The position numbers and the translations under genes are program-made. The notes beneath the pieces were generated by a model. The model was not told where the DNA came from. It saw only the letters and a list, made by a program, of their open reading frames with translations, and ran no database searches. From positions 28,197-92,196 of the forward strand of contig NZ_JAKLTN010000006.1 of assembly GCF_022012295.1 (NCBI RefSeq): a stretch of 64,000 bases of DNA, given 5' to 3'. Positions within the stretch are counted from its first letter, which is position 1. Every line of letters begins with the position of its first letter. The stretch is from Dechloromonas hankyongensis (GTDB taxonomy: Bacteria > Pseudomonadota > Gammaproteobacteria > Burkholderiales > Rhodocyclaceae). Shown one piece after another: positions 29,272-38,403 of the stretch.

Positions 29272-30287
29272 TCGAGAACCTTGCCTTGCCATTCGCCGGT
29301 CAGCGTACCGAGGAAGGCGACGATGGCATGCACGTCGTCGTTCGACAACTGGCGCCCAAGCTGGTAACGGCCCATGACCATGACCGCTTCTTCCAGGGTT
29401 TTGGCCGAGGCATCGTGGAAGTAAGGGGCGGTCAGCGCGACGTTGCGCAGCCCCGGCACCTTGAAGACATGGCGGTCCTCCGCCTTGCCGGTGACGTTGA
29501 AGCGGCCGAGGTCGGCTGTGTTCTCGGGGCGTCCGCGAAAATAGTCGGCCATCACGCCGAAGCGCTGGTACATATTGCCGCCGATGCCGACCCCCTGGTG
29601 GCAGCTGGCGCAGCCGAGTTCGAGGAAGCGCCGGTAGCCGTGCTGTTCCTGGTCATTCAGCGCATTGCCGTCGCCGAGCAGGAAGCGGTCGAAACGGCTG
29701 TTCGGCGTGGTCAGCGTCCGTTCGAAAGCGGCGATGGCATCGGTGATCGCTTCGCTGCTGATGCCAGCCGGGTAGAGTCTGGCGAAGGCGCTGCGATAGC
29801 TATCGTCCTGCAGCAGCTTGGCGATGACTTGCGGCCAGCTGGAGTCCATTTCGAGTGGGTTGTGCACCGGGCCGGCGGCCTGCTCTTCCAGCGTGGCGGC
29901 ACGGCCATCCCAGAACTGGACGAAATTGAGGCTGGCGTTGAATACGGTCGGCGCATTGATCGGCCCGAGCTGGCCGCCGACGCCGATGGAGACCGGCTTG
30001 CGGTCGATGCCGCCGTGGCTCAGGTCATGGCAAGTAGAGCAGGAAAGGGTGTCGTCCCGCGACAGGCGAGGTTCGAAAAAGAGGCGCTGGCCGAGTTCTG
30101 CCTTGGCCGACAGCGGGGCGGCAGCGGCGAGCAGCGGGCGCAAGGCCTGATGTTCCCATTTTACCGGGATGGCCGGCAGGGCAGCCTCGGGTGCTTCGGC
30201 GACGTCGTGGGGCGATAGGGCCCATCCGAAAACGAGCAGAAGAAGCACGGCAAGCAACAGGGAAGCGAGAATGCGGACCGCTTTCAT
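29268..30287 (-). CDS. Di-haem cytochrome c peroxidase
   Basis: A 339-residue periplasmic protein of the CcpA/MauG family. An N-terminal membrane anchor or signal (ILASLLLAVLLLLVFGWAL) precedes two haem c domains with CSTCH (83-87) and CASCH (226-230), as needed for reduction of hydrogen peroxide with electrons from a small cytochrome or cupredoxin. The ATG at 30287 was chosen. A longer start at 30323 is in frame but would make a consensus TATAAT coding. The frame stays open far upstream only because it shadows cphA. The stop overlaps the start of the GGDEF-EAL gene. Confidence 0.9.
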   Translation of the reverse strand: MKAVRILASLLLAVLLLLVFGWALSPHDVAEAPEAALPAIPVKWEHQALRPLLAAAAPLSAKAELGQRLFFEPRLSRDDTLSCSTCHDLSHGGIDRKPVSIGVGGQLGPINAPTVFNASLNFVQFWDGRAATLEEQAAGPVHNPLEMDSSWPQVIAKLLQDDSYRSAFARLYPAGISSEAITDAIAAFERTLTTPNSRFDRFLLGDGNALNDQEQHGYRRFLELGCASCHQGVGIGGNMYQRFGVMADYFRGRPENTADLGRFNVTGKAEDRHVFKVPGLRNVALTAPYFHDASAKTLEEAVMVMGRYQLGRQLSNDDVHAIVAFLGTLTGEWQGKVLE

Positions 30288-30293
30288 ATCCAC

Positions 30294-30299
30294 ATTATA
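30294..30299 (-). promoter_or_regulatory. Consensus -10 hexamer 6 bases before the peroxidase ATG
   Basis: On the minus strand TATAAT is followed by GTGGAT and then ATG. If used, transcription would begin at or next to the A of the start codon, giving a leaderless message. No good -35 is seen at 16-18 bases. Confidence 0.4.
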
Positions 30300-30403
30300 T
30301 CGGCCGGCTATGACTTTCAGCATATGACGAGCGGTATTCCCGGCGTCAAAGCGTGAATTTCCAGACAATTTGTAGGGTTTTTCCGTTTCCGGGTCGTCAA
30401 AGC

Positions 30404-30431
30404 AAAAAGCCCGGCGTGTGCCGGGCTTTTT
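30404..30431 (-). terminator. Terminator after cphA
   Basis: AAAAAGCCCGGC, loop GTGT, GCCGGGCTTTTT, 15 bases past the cphA stop, with T runs on both strands. Confidence 0.85.
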
Positions 30432-30445
30432 GTCGGGGTGCCGGA

Positions 30446-33034
30446 TCAGGCTGCTTCCGCGATGCGCCGCGTGATATGGGCCAGCGCCTCCTCGACCTGG
30501 TCGATCAGGATCAGGCACAGGTCCCCCGGTTGCAGGCGTTCCAGCGCCAGATCGATGGCCTTGAATTCGCCGGTGATCTGGTCGATGCGCTTGGTGCGCT
30601 TGGCGTGCTTCAGTCCGTCGCGGAGCAGGGCGACGACTTCGCCGTCTTCCCGGCCGCGCTGGCAGGCGTCCTGGTAGAGGATGGCATCGTCGAAGGCTTG
30701 GCCGAGGATTTCGGTCTGCTGGCGGATGTCGTCGTCGCGCCGGTCGCCGGCACCGCTGATGACCACCGAGCGGCGCACCGACTTCATGCCTTCGACGGCC
30801 TGGACCAGGGCCTGCATGGCATCCGGGTTGTGGCCGTAGTCGGCGATCAGCGTCGCACCCTTGTAGTCGAAGACGTTGAAGCGGCCGGGGGCGGTGGCGG
30901 CGTCGCTGACGAAGCCGGCCAGCGCCTTTTCGATCACCGCCCAGTCGAGGCCCAGGGCCCAGCCGGTGGCCGTGGCGGCCATGGCGTTCTCGACCTGGAA
31001 GCCGATGCTGCCGTTGCGGGTCAGCGGAATGGCGGAGAACGGAATGCGGTAGCTCTTGCGGCCTTCCTGGCAGACGATGCCTTCGTCGTTGGCATAGACG
31101 ACGCGCTTGTTCTGGGCGCGGTGGGTGGCGAGCACCGGGTTGGCCTTGTCGCGGGCGAAGAAGGTGACGTTGCCGGGGCAGTGCGCCGCCATGCGGGTGA
31201 CCTGCGGGTCGGCCGCATTGAGCACGGCCATGCCCTTGGGCGAAACGTTCTCGACGATGACGCGCTTGACCACGGCCAGCTCGTCCACCGTCGTGATGTA
31301 GTTGAGGCCGAGGTGGTCGCCGATGCCGATATTGGTCACCACGGCGACATCGCACATGTCGAAGCCGAGGCCTTCGCGCAGCACGCCGCCGCGGGCGGTC
31401 TCGAACACCGCGGCATCGACGTCCGGATGCATCAGCACGTTGCGCGCGCTGCGCGGGCCGGAGCAGTCGCCGTTGTCGATCTGCCGGCCTTCGATATAGA
31501 CGCCGTCGGTGCTGGTCATGCCGACGCGTTGGCCGTTGGCCTCGAAAATGCGGCCGATCAGGCGGCTGGTGGTCGTCTTGCCGTTGGTGCCGGCGATGGC
31601 GACGACCGGGATGCGGGCGTTTTCGGGTTTTCCGTTGGGGCCATTGGGGAACATCATGCCGACGATGGCTTCGCCGACGGCGCGGCCCTTGCCGAAGGAC
31701 GGGTCGAGGTGCATGCGCAGGCCGGGGGCGGCATTGACTTCGACGATGCCGCCGCCCTGGTCTTCCAGCGGCTTCAGGATGGTGTCGCACACCACGTCGA
31801 TGCCGGCGATGTCGAGGCCGACCGTCTGGGCGGCAGCGACTGCGGCGGCGGCGAGGTCGGGATGGACGTCGTCGGTGACGTCGGTGGCGGTGCCGCCGGT
31901 GGACAGGTTGGCGTTGTTGCGCAGGATGACGCGCACGCCGCGGCCGGGCACGGTGTCGGCGGTGAAGCCTTGCTGGGCCAGGCGGGCGACGGCGATATCG
32001 TCGAAGCGGATCTTGGTCAGCGAGGTGGCGTGGCCGTCGGAGCGGCGCGGATCGCTATTGACGATATCGACCAGCTGGCGGACGGTGTGCGTGCCGTCGC
32101 CGATGACCAGCGGCGGATCGCGGCGGGCGGCGGCGATCAGCTTGTCGCCGATGACCAGCAGGCGCCAGTCGTGGCCGGGCAGGTATTTCTCGACCATGAT
32201 GTCGTCGCGGAACTCGATGGCGACGCGGTAGGCCTTGCGCACCTGTTCCTCGGTGGTCAGATTGACCGAAATGCCCTTGCCCTGGTTGCCGTCCTGCGGC
32301 TTGACGACGACCGGCAGGCCGACTTCCTGGGCGGCGACCCAGGCGTCGTCCTCGTCATCGACCGGGCGGCCGTAGGGCACGGCGACGCCGGAGGCATGCA
32401 GCAGCTTCTTGGTCAGTTCCTTGTCCTGCGCGATCGATTCGGCGATGGCGCTGGTGAAGCTGGTTTCGGCGGCCTGGATGCGCTTCTGCTTGCTGCCCCA
32501 GCCGAACTGGACCAGGCTGCCCTGGGTCAGGCGACGGAAGGGAATGCCGCGGGCCTGGGCAGCCGCCACGATGGCGCCGGTGGACGGGCCGAGGCGGATG
32601 TCTTCGTCGAGGTCGCGCAATTCCTTCAGCGTGCCGTCGAGGTCGAACGGTGTGTCGTTGAGGGCGGCCAGGCAGAGCTTTTCGGCGTATTCGAAAGCCA
32701 GGCGGCCGACATCCTCTTCCGAGTATTCGACGACGACCTGGTAGATGCCGGCCTCGACCGTCTGCGTCGTCCGGCTGAAGGTCACCGGGCAGCCGGCTTG
32801 GGCCTGCAGGCCGAGGGCGCAGAATTCGAGGGCGTGAGCCATCGACACGGTATCGAGGTGATCGGACGGGATCAGGTCGCCCAACTCCGGAAAGCGCTCG
32901 CGCAGGCGGGTTTCGAAGCCGGGCAGGTTGGCGATGGCCACTTCGTCGCCATTGCAGCTGACGATGGCCTGGATGGCGGTGTGGCGGCTCCACAGGTTGG
33001 GGCCGCGCAGGGCACGAATGCGGGAAACGTCCAT
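30446..33034 (-). CDS. cphA: Cyanophycin synthetase CphA
   Basis: An 862-residue enzyme that makes cyanophycin, a poly-aspartate backbone with arginine side chains, from Asp, Arg and ATP without ribosomes. An N-terminal domain (about 1-160) is followed by an ATP-grasp module (VVVKPQDGNQGKGISVNL, GGIVEVNAAPGLRMHL) and a Mur-ligase-like module with the P-loop AGTNGKTTTSRLIG and the NPDAM/GAGDRRDDD region. The length matches known CphA. It starts 16 bases after the second synthetase gene, and the terminator at 30404-30431 ends the unit. Confidence 0.96.
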   Translation of the reverse strand: MDVSRIRALRGPNLWSRHTAIQAIVSCNGDEVAIANLPGFETRLRERFPELGDLIPSDHLDTVSMAHALEFCALGLQAQAGCPVTFSRTTQTVEAGIYQVVVEYSEEDVGRLAFEYAEKLCLAALNDTPFDLDGTLKELRDLDEDIRLGPSTGAIVAAAQARGIPFRRLTQGSLVQFGWGSKQKRIQAAETSFTSAIAESIAQDKELTKKLLHASGVAVPYGRPVDDEDDAWVAAQEVGLPVVVKPQDGNQGKGISVNLTTEEQVRKAYRVAIEFRDDIMVEKYLPGHDWRLLVIGDKLIAAARRDPPLVIGDGTHTVRQLVDIVNSDPRRSDGHATSLTKIRFDDIAVARLAQQGFTADTVPGRGVRVILRNNANLSTGGTATDVTDDVHPDLAAAAVAAAQTVGLDIAGIDVVCDTILKPLEDQGGGIVEVNAAPGLRMHLDPSFGKGRAVGEAIVGMMFPNGPNGKPENARIPVVAIAGTNGKTTTSRLIGRIFEANGQRVGMTSTDGVYIEGRQIDNGDCSGPRSARNVLMHPDVDAAVFETARGGVLREGLGFDMCDVAVVTNIGIGDHLGLNYITTVDELAVVKRVIVENVSPKGMAVLNAADPQVTRMAAHCPGNVTFFARDKANPVLATHRAQNKRVVYANDEGIVCQEGRKSYRIPFSAIPLTRNGSIGFQVENAMAATATGWALGLDWAVIEKALAGFVSDAATAPGRFNVFDYKGATLIADYGHNPDAMQALVQAVEGMKSVRRSVVISGAGDRRDDDIRQQTEILGQAFDDAILYQDACQRGREDGEVVALLRDGLKHAKRTKRIDQITGEFKAIDLALERLQPGDLCLILIDQVEEALAHITRRIAEAA

Positions 33035-33050
33035 GACGCGATGTTCCTTG

Positions 33051-35294
33051 TTATTTTTGCAGTACCGCGCGCAGCGGCTTCTTGGCCTGGATCGGCAACA
33101 GGATCTCGGGGTCCGGCAGGTCGAGGCCGATCGTCTTGACGCCGGTGGCGATGACTTCCAGGGTCAGGCCCAGCGCCCAGCCGGCGGCGACGGCGGCCAG
33201 CACGTTCGCGATGTCGTCCGGATTCTTGCCCTTGCCGATCAGTGGTACGTCACCGAGGCGGCAAATGCGCGTTTCGTCGTTCCCTGTACGCAGGATGATG
33301 CGACCGTCGGCGACGGTAACGCCGCGCTTGCCGGCGGCGAAATGCTCGGCCAGCTTCAGGCAGGACGGATCGCCGGTGAAGAAGATGACCTCGCCGTCGC
33401 ACAGCTCGGCCATGTCGGCGACCATCGGGTCGGAGGCGTTGAGCACGGCGTAGCCGGACGGCAGTACGACGTCGACCTGGGTGCGATAGGTCGAGCGGTG
33501 GGTGGTGTAGTACTCGCCGCCGGTCGGCTGGACGTCCCAGCGCGACAGTTCTTCATCGGCGGGTACGATGTTGGTGATGATGCCGACCGAGCAGCGGTCG
33601 TAGGCCAGGCCTTCGCCGAGGATGACCTTGGCGCCGTTTTCGATCACCGCAGCCTCGACGGCGCGGTTGAGGAGCAGGCGATGGCCGGCCGCCCAGTTCT
33701 CGGCGTCGGTCTTCTGCACCTGGCGGCGGTCGAGGAACAGGCCGTCGCTGCAGGCCAGGCCGGTCTTGCTGCCGGACAGGTAGAGCAGGTGGGCGACCAG
33801 CTTGGCGACGGCAGTCTTGCCGTGCGTGCCGGTGACGCCGACCAGCGGGATACGGCCGGTCTGGTTGGCGGAGAACAGGTTGTCCACGATGGCCTGGCCG
33901 ACCGGGCGCGGCTTGCCGACGCCGGGCTTGATGTGCATGAGCAGGCTGGGGCCGGCATTGACTTCGACGATGGCGCCGCCCTGGGCGGCCAGCGGCTTCG
34001 AGATGTCCTGGCAGACCAGGTCGATGCCGGCGATGTCGAGACCGACGACGCGGGCGGCCAGCGAAGCGATGGCGGCGGTATCGGGATGGACTTCGTCGGT
34101 GCAGTCGAAGGCGTGGTTGGCGTTGCGCTGGATCAGCACTTCGCGGTCGGTTTCCGGCACGCTGTCGGCGGTCAGCTTCTGGCGGTCGAGTTCCATCTGG
34201 GCCGCGGTGTCGATGCGGATGATGGACAGCGGATGCAGTTCGGTCGTGCCGCGGCGCGGGTCGATGTTGATCTGGCTGTCGATCAATTCCTGTACGGTCG
34301 ATTTGCCGTCGCCGGTCACGGTAATCAGGTCGCTGCGGTTGGCGGCGACCAGCTTGCCGCCGATAACCAGCAGGCGGTGCTCGATGCCCTGGATCGAGCG
34401 TTCGACCAGCACGCCGGAGCCTTCCTCGACGGCGATGGCGTAGGCCTTGCGTACGTCGTCGGCGCTCTTCAGGTCGATGAACACGCCACGGCCATGGTTG
34501 CCGTCGGTCGGCTTGACGACCACCGGGAAGCCGATGTCGTCGGCGGCTTCGCAGGCGTCGTCGGCATTGTCGACCTCGCGGCCTTCCGGCACCGGCACGC
34601 CGACCGAGGAAATCAGTTCCTTGGTCAGGTCCTTGTCGCGCGAAATGGTTTCGGCGATGGCGCTGGTGCTGTCGGTTTCGGCCGTCCAGATGCGGCGCAT
34701 GGCGGCGCCGTAACCGAGTTGGACCAGGTTGCCGTCATCGAGCAGGCGGATGTGCGGAATCTTGCGCGCTTCGGCGGCATTGACGATGGCGGCGGTGGAC
34801 GGGCCGAGGTACTTGCGGTCGACCTTGCGGCGCAGCGGCTTGATCGCTTCGGCGACGTCGAAGGACTCGTCGTGGATGGCGGCAAGCAGCAGTTCGCGGC
34901 CGATTTGCAGCGCCAGGCGGGTGCATTCCTCGTGGAAGTTGCTGACTACCAGCTTGTAGACGCCGCGCGTCGTCGTTTCGCGGGTGCGGCCGAAGCCGTC
35001 GGGCAGCCCGGCCAGGGTCATCAGTTCGAGCGTCACGTGCTCAAGGATGTGGCCGGCCCAGGTGCCTTCCTGCAGGCGGCGCAGGAAACCGCCGCGCTCG
35101 TCGTAGTTGCAGCGGTGCTCGACCAGCGACGGCAGCCAGGCCGTCAGGCGCTCGTAGAGGCCGGGAATCTTGTTGGAGGGGTAGTCTTCGAGTTCCCCGA
35201 TGTCGATCCAGCTTTCGATGGACGGCGGATAGGTCCAGATGCTCGGGCCACGCAGTGAAATCATGTCCCGAAAGATGATGTCCTTTTTCTTCAT
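33051..35294 (-). CDS. cphA': Second cyanophycin synthetase (CphA-prime type)
   Basis: A 747-residue paralogue of CphA with the same order: N-terminal domain, ATP-grasp (VVVKPTDGNHGRGVFIDL, AIVEVNAGPSLLMH) and Mur-ligase-like module (VGVTGTHGKTAVAKLV). It is about 115 residues shorter, mainly at the C terminus, where the last part of the Mur-type module is missing or reduced. Such second synthetases are found beside cphA in several Betaproteobacteria. Whether it works alone, with CphA, or on a modified substrate cannot be read from sequence. It is the upstream gene of the pair. Confidence 0.92.
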   Translation of the reverse strand: MKKKDIIFRDMISLRGPSIWTYPPSIESWIDIGELEDYPSNKIPGLYERLTAWLPSLVEHRCNYDERGGFLRRLQEGTWAGHILEHVTLELMTLAGLPDGFGRTRETTTRGVYKLVVSNFHEECTRLALQIGRELLLAAIHDESFDVAEAIKPLRRKVDRKYLGPSTAAIVNAAEARKIPHIRLLDDGNLVQLGYGAAMRRIWTAETDSTSAIAETISRDKDLTKELISSVGVPVPEGREVDNADDACEAADDIGFPVVVKPTDGNHGRGVFIDLKSADDVRKAYAIAVEEGSGVLVERSIQGIEHRLLVIGGKLVAANRSDLITVTGDGKSTVQELIDSQINIDPRRGTTELHPLSIIRIDTAAQMELDRQKLTADSVPETDREVLIQRNANHAFDCTDEVHPDTAAIASLAARVVGLDIAGIDLVCQDISKPLAAQGGAIVEVNAGPSLLMHIKPGVGKPRPVGQAIVDNLFSANQTGRIPLVGVTGTHGKTAVAKLVAHLLYLSGSKTGLACSDGLFLDRRQVQKTDAENWAAGHRLLLNRAVEAAVIENGAKVILGEGLAYDRCSVGIITNIVPADEELSRWDVQPTGGEYYTTHRSTYRTQVDVVLPSGYAVLNASDPMVADMAELCDGEVIFFTGDPSCLKLAEHFAAGKRGVTVADGRIILRTGNDETRICRLGDVPLIGKGKNPDDIANVLAAVAAGWALGLTLEVIATGVKTIGLDLPDPEILLPIQAKKPLRAVLQK

Positions 35295-35435
35295 GCTCTT
35301 GGCTTATGCTCCGTTGGCCGGCAGTGATGAATGTCTAATTTCAGCATTATTAACGTTTTCACGCCGTTTGCGGCTGACGGCTGTGCAAAATTGTCACACT
35401 CCCGTACAGGCCGTTACACGGCGGGAAGCGGACCG

Positions 35436-35918
35436 CTACAGGAAGCGGTCGAGCAGCTTGCGACTTTGCTTGTCCAGCTTGCTCAGGTCGCGGACCAGGA
35501 ACTGAATGCCGTTGGCGTCGGCGATCAGCAGGCGGGTCTGTGACAGGCGGCGGATGTCTTCTTCGCCCTTGAGGCGCAGTTCGGCTGCGCCGCGGTCGGT
35601 TTCCACCTGCCAGGTACTCGGGCAGGCGAAGCTCGATACTTCGCTGATGCGGGCGATTTCCGGCACGAAATCGCGGCTGCGCAGGTCGCTTTCGATCACG
35701 TCGCGGATGGCCGGCGGCAGGTCGGCGATGCGCTCGACCCAGCCCACTTCATGGCCTTCGAAATTGATCAGCGACAGGCCTTCGTCGGGGGCGGCGATGG
35801 GAAAGGCGCGCACCGGGGTCACCCCTTCGTGGCGCTGGCCCTCGGCATCGGTGAGAACCAGGCGGCCGAAATTGTCGCAATGGAGTTGGAAATTGACGTT
35901 GGTCATGGCTCGGTCCAT
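35436..35918 (-). CDS. DUF1854 protein of the cyanophycin locus
   Basis: A 160-residue soluble protein with no signal peptide. It belongs to the DUF1854 family, which is regularly found beside cyanophycin genes and an ABC transporter. Segments include HEGVTPVRAFPIAAPDEG and GHEVGWVERIADLP. The ATG at 35918 was chosen because GGAG lies 6 bases upstream, overlapping the ABC gene's TAA. ATG 35906 has none. It starts 4 bases after the ABC transporter gene, so the two are one unit. The biochemical role is unknown. Confidence 0.85.
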   Translation of the reverse strand: MDRAMTNVNFQLHCDNFGRLVLTDAEGQRHEGVTPVRAFPIAAPDEGLSLINFEGHEVGWVERIADLPPAIRDVIESDLRSRDFVPEIARISEVSSFACPSTWQVETDRGAAELRLKGEEDIRRLSQTRLLIADANGIQFLVRDLSKLDKQSRKLLDRFL

Positions 35919-35921
35919 GGC

Positions 35922-38216
35922 TTACTCCGCGTGGGCTTTCGGTAGTTCGGGGGCGCGCTGCAGCGTGTCCTCGGTATCGACGTTACGGGCCTGGGCCATG
36001 TAGAGCTTGTAGTAGTGGCCTTCGGCGTCCATCAGCTGGTCGTGGTTGCCGATTTCGACAATGCGGCCGCGATCCATGACGACCAGCCGGTCGGCCTTGC
36101 GCAGGGTGCTCAGGCGGTGGGCGATGGCGATGGTGGTGCGGCCCTTGACCAGATTGTCGAGCGCTTTCTGGATTTCCTTCTCGGTCTCGGTATCGACCGC
36201 CGAGGTCGCTTCGTCGAGGATCAGGATGCGCGGGTCGATCAACAGGGCGCGGGCGATGGAAATGCGCTGGCGCTCGCCGCCGGACAGGCCCTGGCCGCGT
36301 TCGCCGACCAGCGAGTCGTAGCCGTGCGGCAGGCGCAGGATGAATTCGTGGGCATGGGCGGCGCGGGCGGCGGCAATGATTTCCTGGCGCGTCGCGTCCG
36401 GCTTGCCGTAGGCGATGTTGTCGGCGATGGTGCCGAAGAACAGGAAAGGTTCCTGCAGCACGAGGCCGATGTGGCTGCGGAATTCGGCGACCGGCACCGA
36501 GCGCACGTCCACGCCGTCGATCAGCACCTGGCCTTCGGACACGTCGTAGAAGCGGCAGATCAGGTTGACCAGCGTCGACTTGCCGGAGCCGGAATGGCCG
36601 ACCAGCCCGATCATCTCGCCCGGGCGGATGACCAGGTCGACGTCGCGGGTGACGGCGCGCGTGCCGTAGCGGAAGCCGGCCTTCTTCAGCTCGATCTGGC
36701 CGGTGACGCCGGACAGGTGCACCGGGTTGCTCGGTTCGGGAACGCTGGAGACGTGGTCGAGGATGTCGAAGATGCGCTTGGTGCTTGACGCGGCGCGCTG
36801 GGTGGCCGACACGATGCGGCTCATCGAGTCGAGGCGGGTGTAGAAGCGGCCGATGTAGGCGAGGAAGGCGGTGAGCACGCCGACCGTGCTCGAACCCTTG
36901 GAAATCTGCCAGATGCCGAAAATCCACACGACGAGCAGGCCGACTTCTGTGAGCAGCGTGACCGTCGGCGTGAACAGCGACCAAGTCTTGTTCAGCTTGT
37001 CGTTCATCTGCAGGTTGTGCTCGTTGGCGGCACGGAAGCGGTCGCCCTCGCGCTTTTCCTGGGCGAAGGCCTTGACGACGCGGATGCCGGGAATGGTGTC
37101 GGCCAGCACGTTGGTCACTTCGGCCCACACGCGGTCGATCTTCTCGAAGCCGGTGCGCAGCTTTTCGCGGACGAAGTGGATCATCCAGCCGATGATGGGC
37201 AGCGGCAGCAGGGTGACCAGCGCCAGCCACGGATTGATCGAGAACAGGATGACGGCCGTCATCACGATCATCAGCAGGTCGGTGGCGAAGTTGAGCAGAT
37301 CGAGCGACAGGAAGATGTTGATGCGGTCGGTCTCGTTGCCGATCCGTGCCATCAGGTCACCGGTGCGCTTGCCACCGAAATATTCGAGCGACAGGCCGAG
37401 CAGGTGTTCATAGGTGGTGGTGCGCAGGTCGCGGCCGATGCGCTCGGAAACCAGCGACAGGATGTAGGTGCGGATCCAGCCCAGCGCCCAGGCGAGCAGC
37501 GCGGCGCCAAGCAGGCCGCCGAGGTACATCGACACCAGGCCCCAGTCGATCGGCTGGCCGTTCTGGAACGGAATCAGCACATTGTCCATCAGCGGCATGG
37601 TCAGGTAGGGCGGGACCAGCGTCGCGGCGGTCGAGGCCAGGGTCAGGGCAAAGCCGAGGAACAGTTGCCAGCGGTAGGGGCGGGCGAAGCGCCACAGGCG
37701 GAACAGCGTCCACGTCGACGGCGCGGCGGTCGATTCGCGGTTGCAAATCGGGCATTCGTCCTCGCCCGGCGGTAGCGGGGTCTTGCATTTGGGGCAGACA
37801 TCCTCGCTCGGGCGGACGACCGGCTGGCCGCTCGCCAGGCTGTCGCGATGCAGGTCGAATTCGGCGATGATGCGCAGGGCGGCCAGGTTGCGGGCCAGCG
37901 TATAGCGCCAGGTGGCCAGGCGCCCTTGTTCGTCGAGCAGTTCGAGGGTGCCGACGCCGGCATGGTCGTGATGATTGAGTTGCAGGCCGCCGCGCAGCGA
38001 CCACTCCTGCCAATCGGCATGGCCGGCGCCGCGGGTCAGCAGGCGGCGGTCGGTGACGACGATCAGGCCGTCGGCGAATTTCAGGTTGTGGTCGAGATCG
38101 GTTTCCAGGCTGGCCTGCAGCCGTTCCCCCGCAGCCAACCGGGATTCCACGTCGGTCGCCCAGCGACCGGAAATGGCCGGCTCGTTGCCGACAATGCTTT
38201 GCACATTCGATGTCAT
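35922..38216 (-). CDS. Cyanophycin-associated ABC transporter with zinc ribbon
   Basis: A 764-residue half transporter. The N-terminal 130 residues form a soluble domain (DGLIVVTDRRLLTRG), followed by a zinc ribbon, CPKCKTPLPPGEDECPIC. Next come six membrane helices (about 175-460) and an exporter-type ATPase domain with Walker A GHSGSGKST, signature LSGGERQRIS, Walker B ILILDEATSA and the H-loop AHRLSTL. Transporters of this build accompany cyanophycin genes in many Proteobacteria. The cargo is unknown; a dipeptide or amino acid is a guess. No Shine-Dalgarno precedes the ATG, and a -10-like TATACT lies 6 bases upstream. Confidence 0.88.
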   Translation of the reverse strand: MTSNVQSIVGNEPAISGRWATDVESRLAAGERLQASLETDLDHNLKFADGLIVVTDRRLLTRGAGHADWQEWSLRGGLQLNHHDHAGVGTLELLDEQGRLATWRYTLARNLAALRIIAEFDLHRDSLASGQPVVRPSEDVCPKCKTPLPPGEDECPICNRESTAAPSTWTLFRLWRFARPYRWQLFLGFALTLASTAATLVPPYLTMPLMDNVLIPFQNGQPIDWGLVSMYLGGLLGAALLAWALGWIRTYILSLVSERIGRDLRTTTYEHLLGLSLEYFGGKRTGDLMARIGNETDRINIFLSLDLLNFATDLLMIVMTAVILFSINPWLALVTLLPLPIIGWMIHFVREKLRTGFEKIDRVWAEVTNVLADTIPGIRVVKAFAQEKREGDRFRAANEHNLQMNDKLNKTWSLFTPTVTLLTEVGLLVVWIFGIWQISKGSSTVGVLTAFLAYIGRFYTRLDSMSRIVSATQRAASSTKRIFDILDHVSSVPEPSNPVHLSGVTGQIELKKAGFRYGTRAVTRDVDLVIRPGEMIGLVGHSGSGKSTLVNLICRFYDVSEGQVLIDGVDVRSVPVAEFRSHIGLVLQEPFLFFGTIADNIAYGKPDATRQEIIAAARAAHAHEFILRLPHGYDSLVGERGQGLSGGERQRISIARALLIDPRILILDEATSAVDTETEKEIQKALDNLVKGRTTIAIAHRLSTLRKADRLVVMDRGRIVEIGNHDQLMDAEGHYYKLYMAQARNVDTEDTLQRAPELPKAHAE

Positions 38217-38222
38217 CGAAAA

Positions 38223-38228
38223 AGTATA
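38223..38228 (-). promoter_or_regulatory. -10-like hexamer 6 bases before the ABC transporter ATG
   Basis: TATACT, TTTTCG, then ATG on the minus strand, with no Shine-Dalgarno. Same geometry as the peroxidase gene at 30294-30299, so a leaderless message is possible. Confidence 0.4.
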
Positions 38229-38334
38229 CCGCTTATGGTTCTACCCCCGTTAACGGCTGAGCCGGCATCGCGATGACGCGGCGTGCCGTCAACCCGGAAA
38301 TTCGCCTTGCCGGAAGCGGGTGGCTGGCATACCG

Positions 38335-38348
38335 TTGATGCACGTCAA
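38335..38348 (+). promoter_or_regulatory. FNR/DNR-type box upstream of nirJ
   Basis: TTGATGCACGTCAA, matching TTGAT-N4-(A/G)TCAA. With the site centred at -41.5 the predicted -10 falls on TGCAAT at 38371-38376 (four of six matches) and transcription starts near 38383, 21 bases before nirJ. Confidence 0.85.
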
Positions 38349-38403
38349 GGCTGGCGGACGGTGCTTGCGTTGCAATAGCCACCACTAAAGACAAGGGCTT
38401 TTC

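Noticed and set aside
29268..31790. 840-codon frame continuing upstream of the peroxidase
   Set aside because: Only the last 339 codons look like a protein. The upstream part overlaps cphA in another frame and passes through the cphA terminator.
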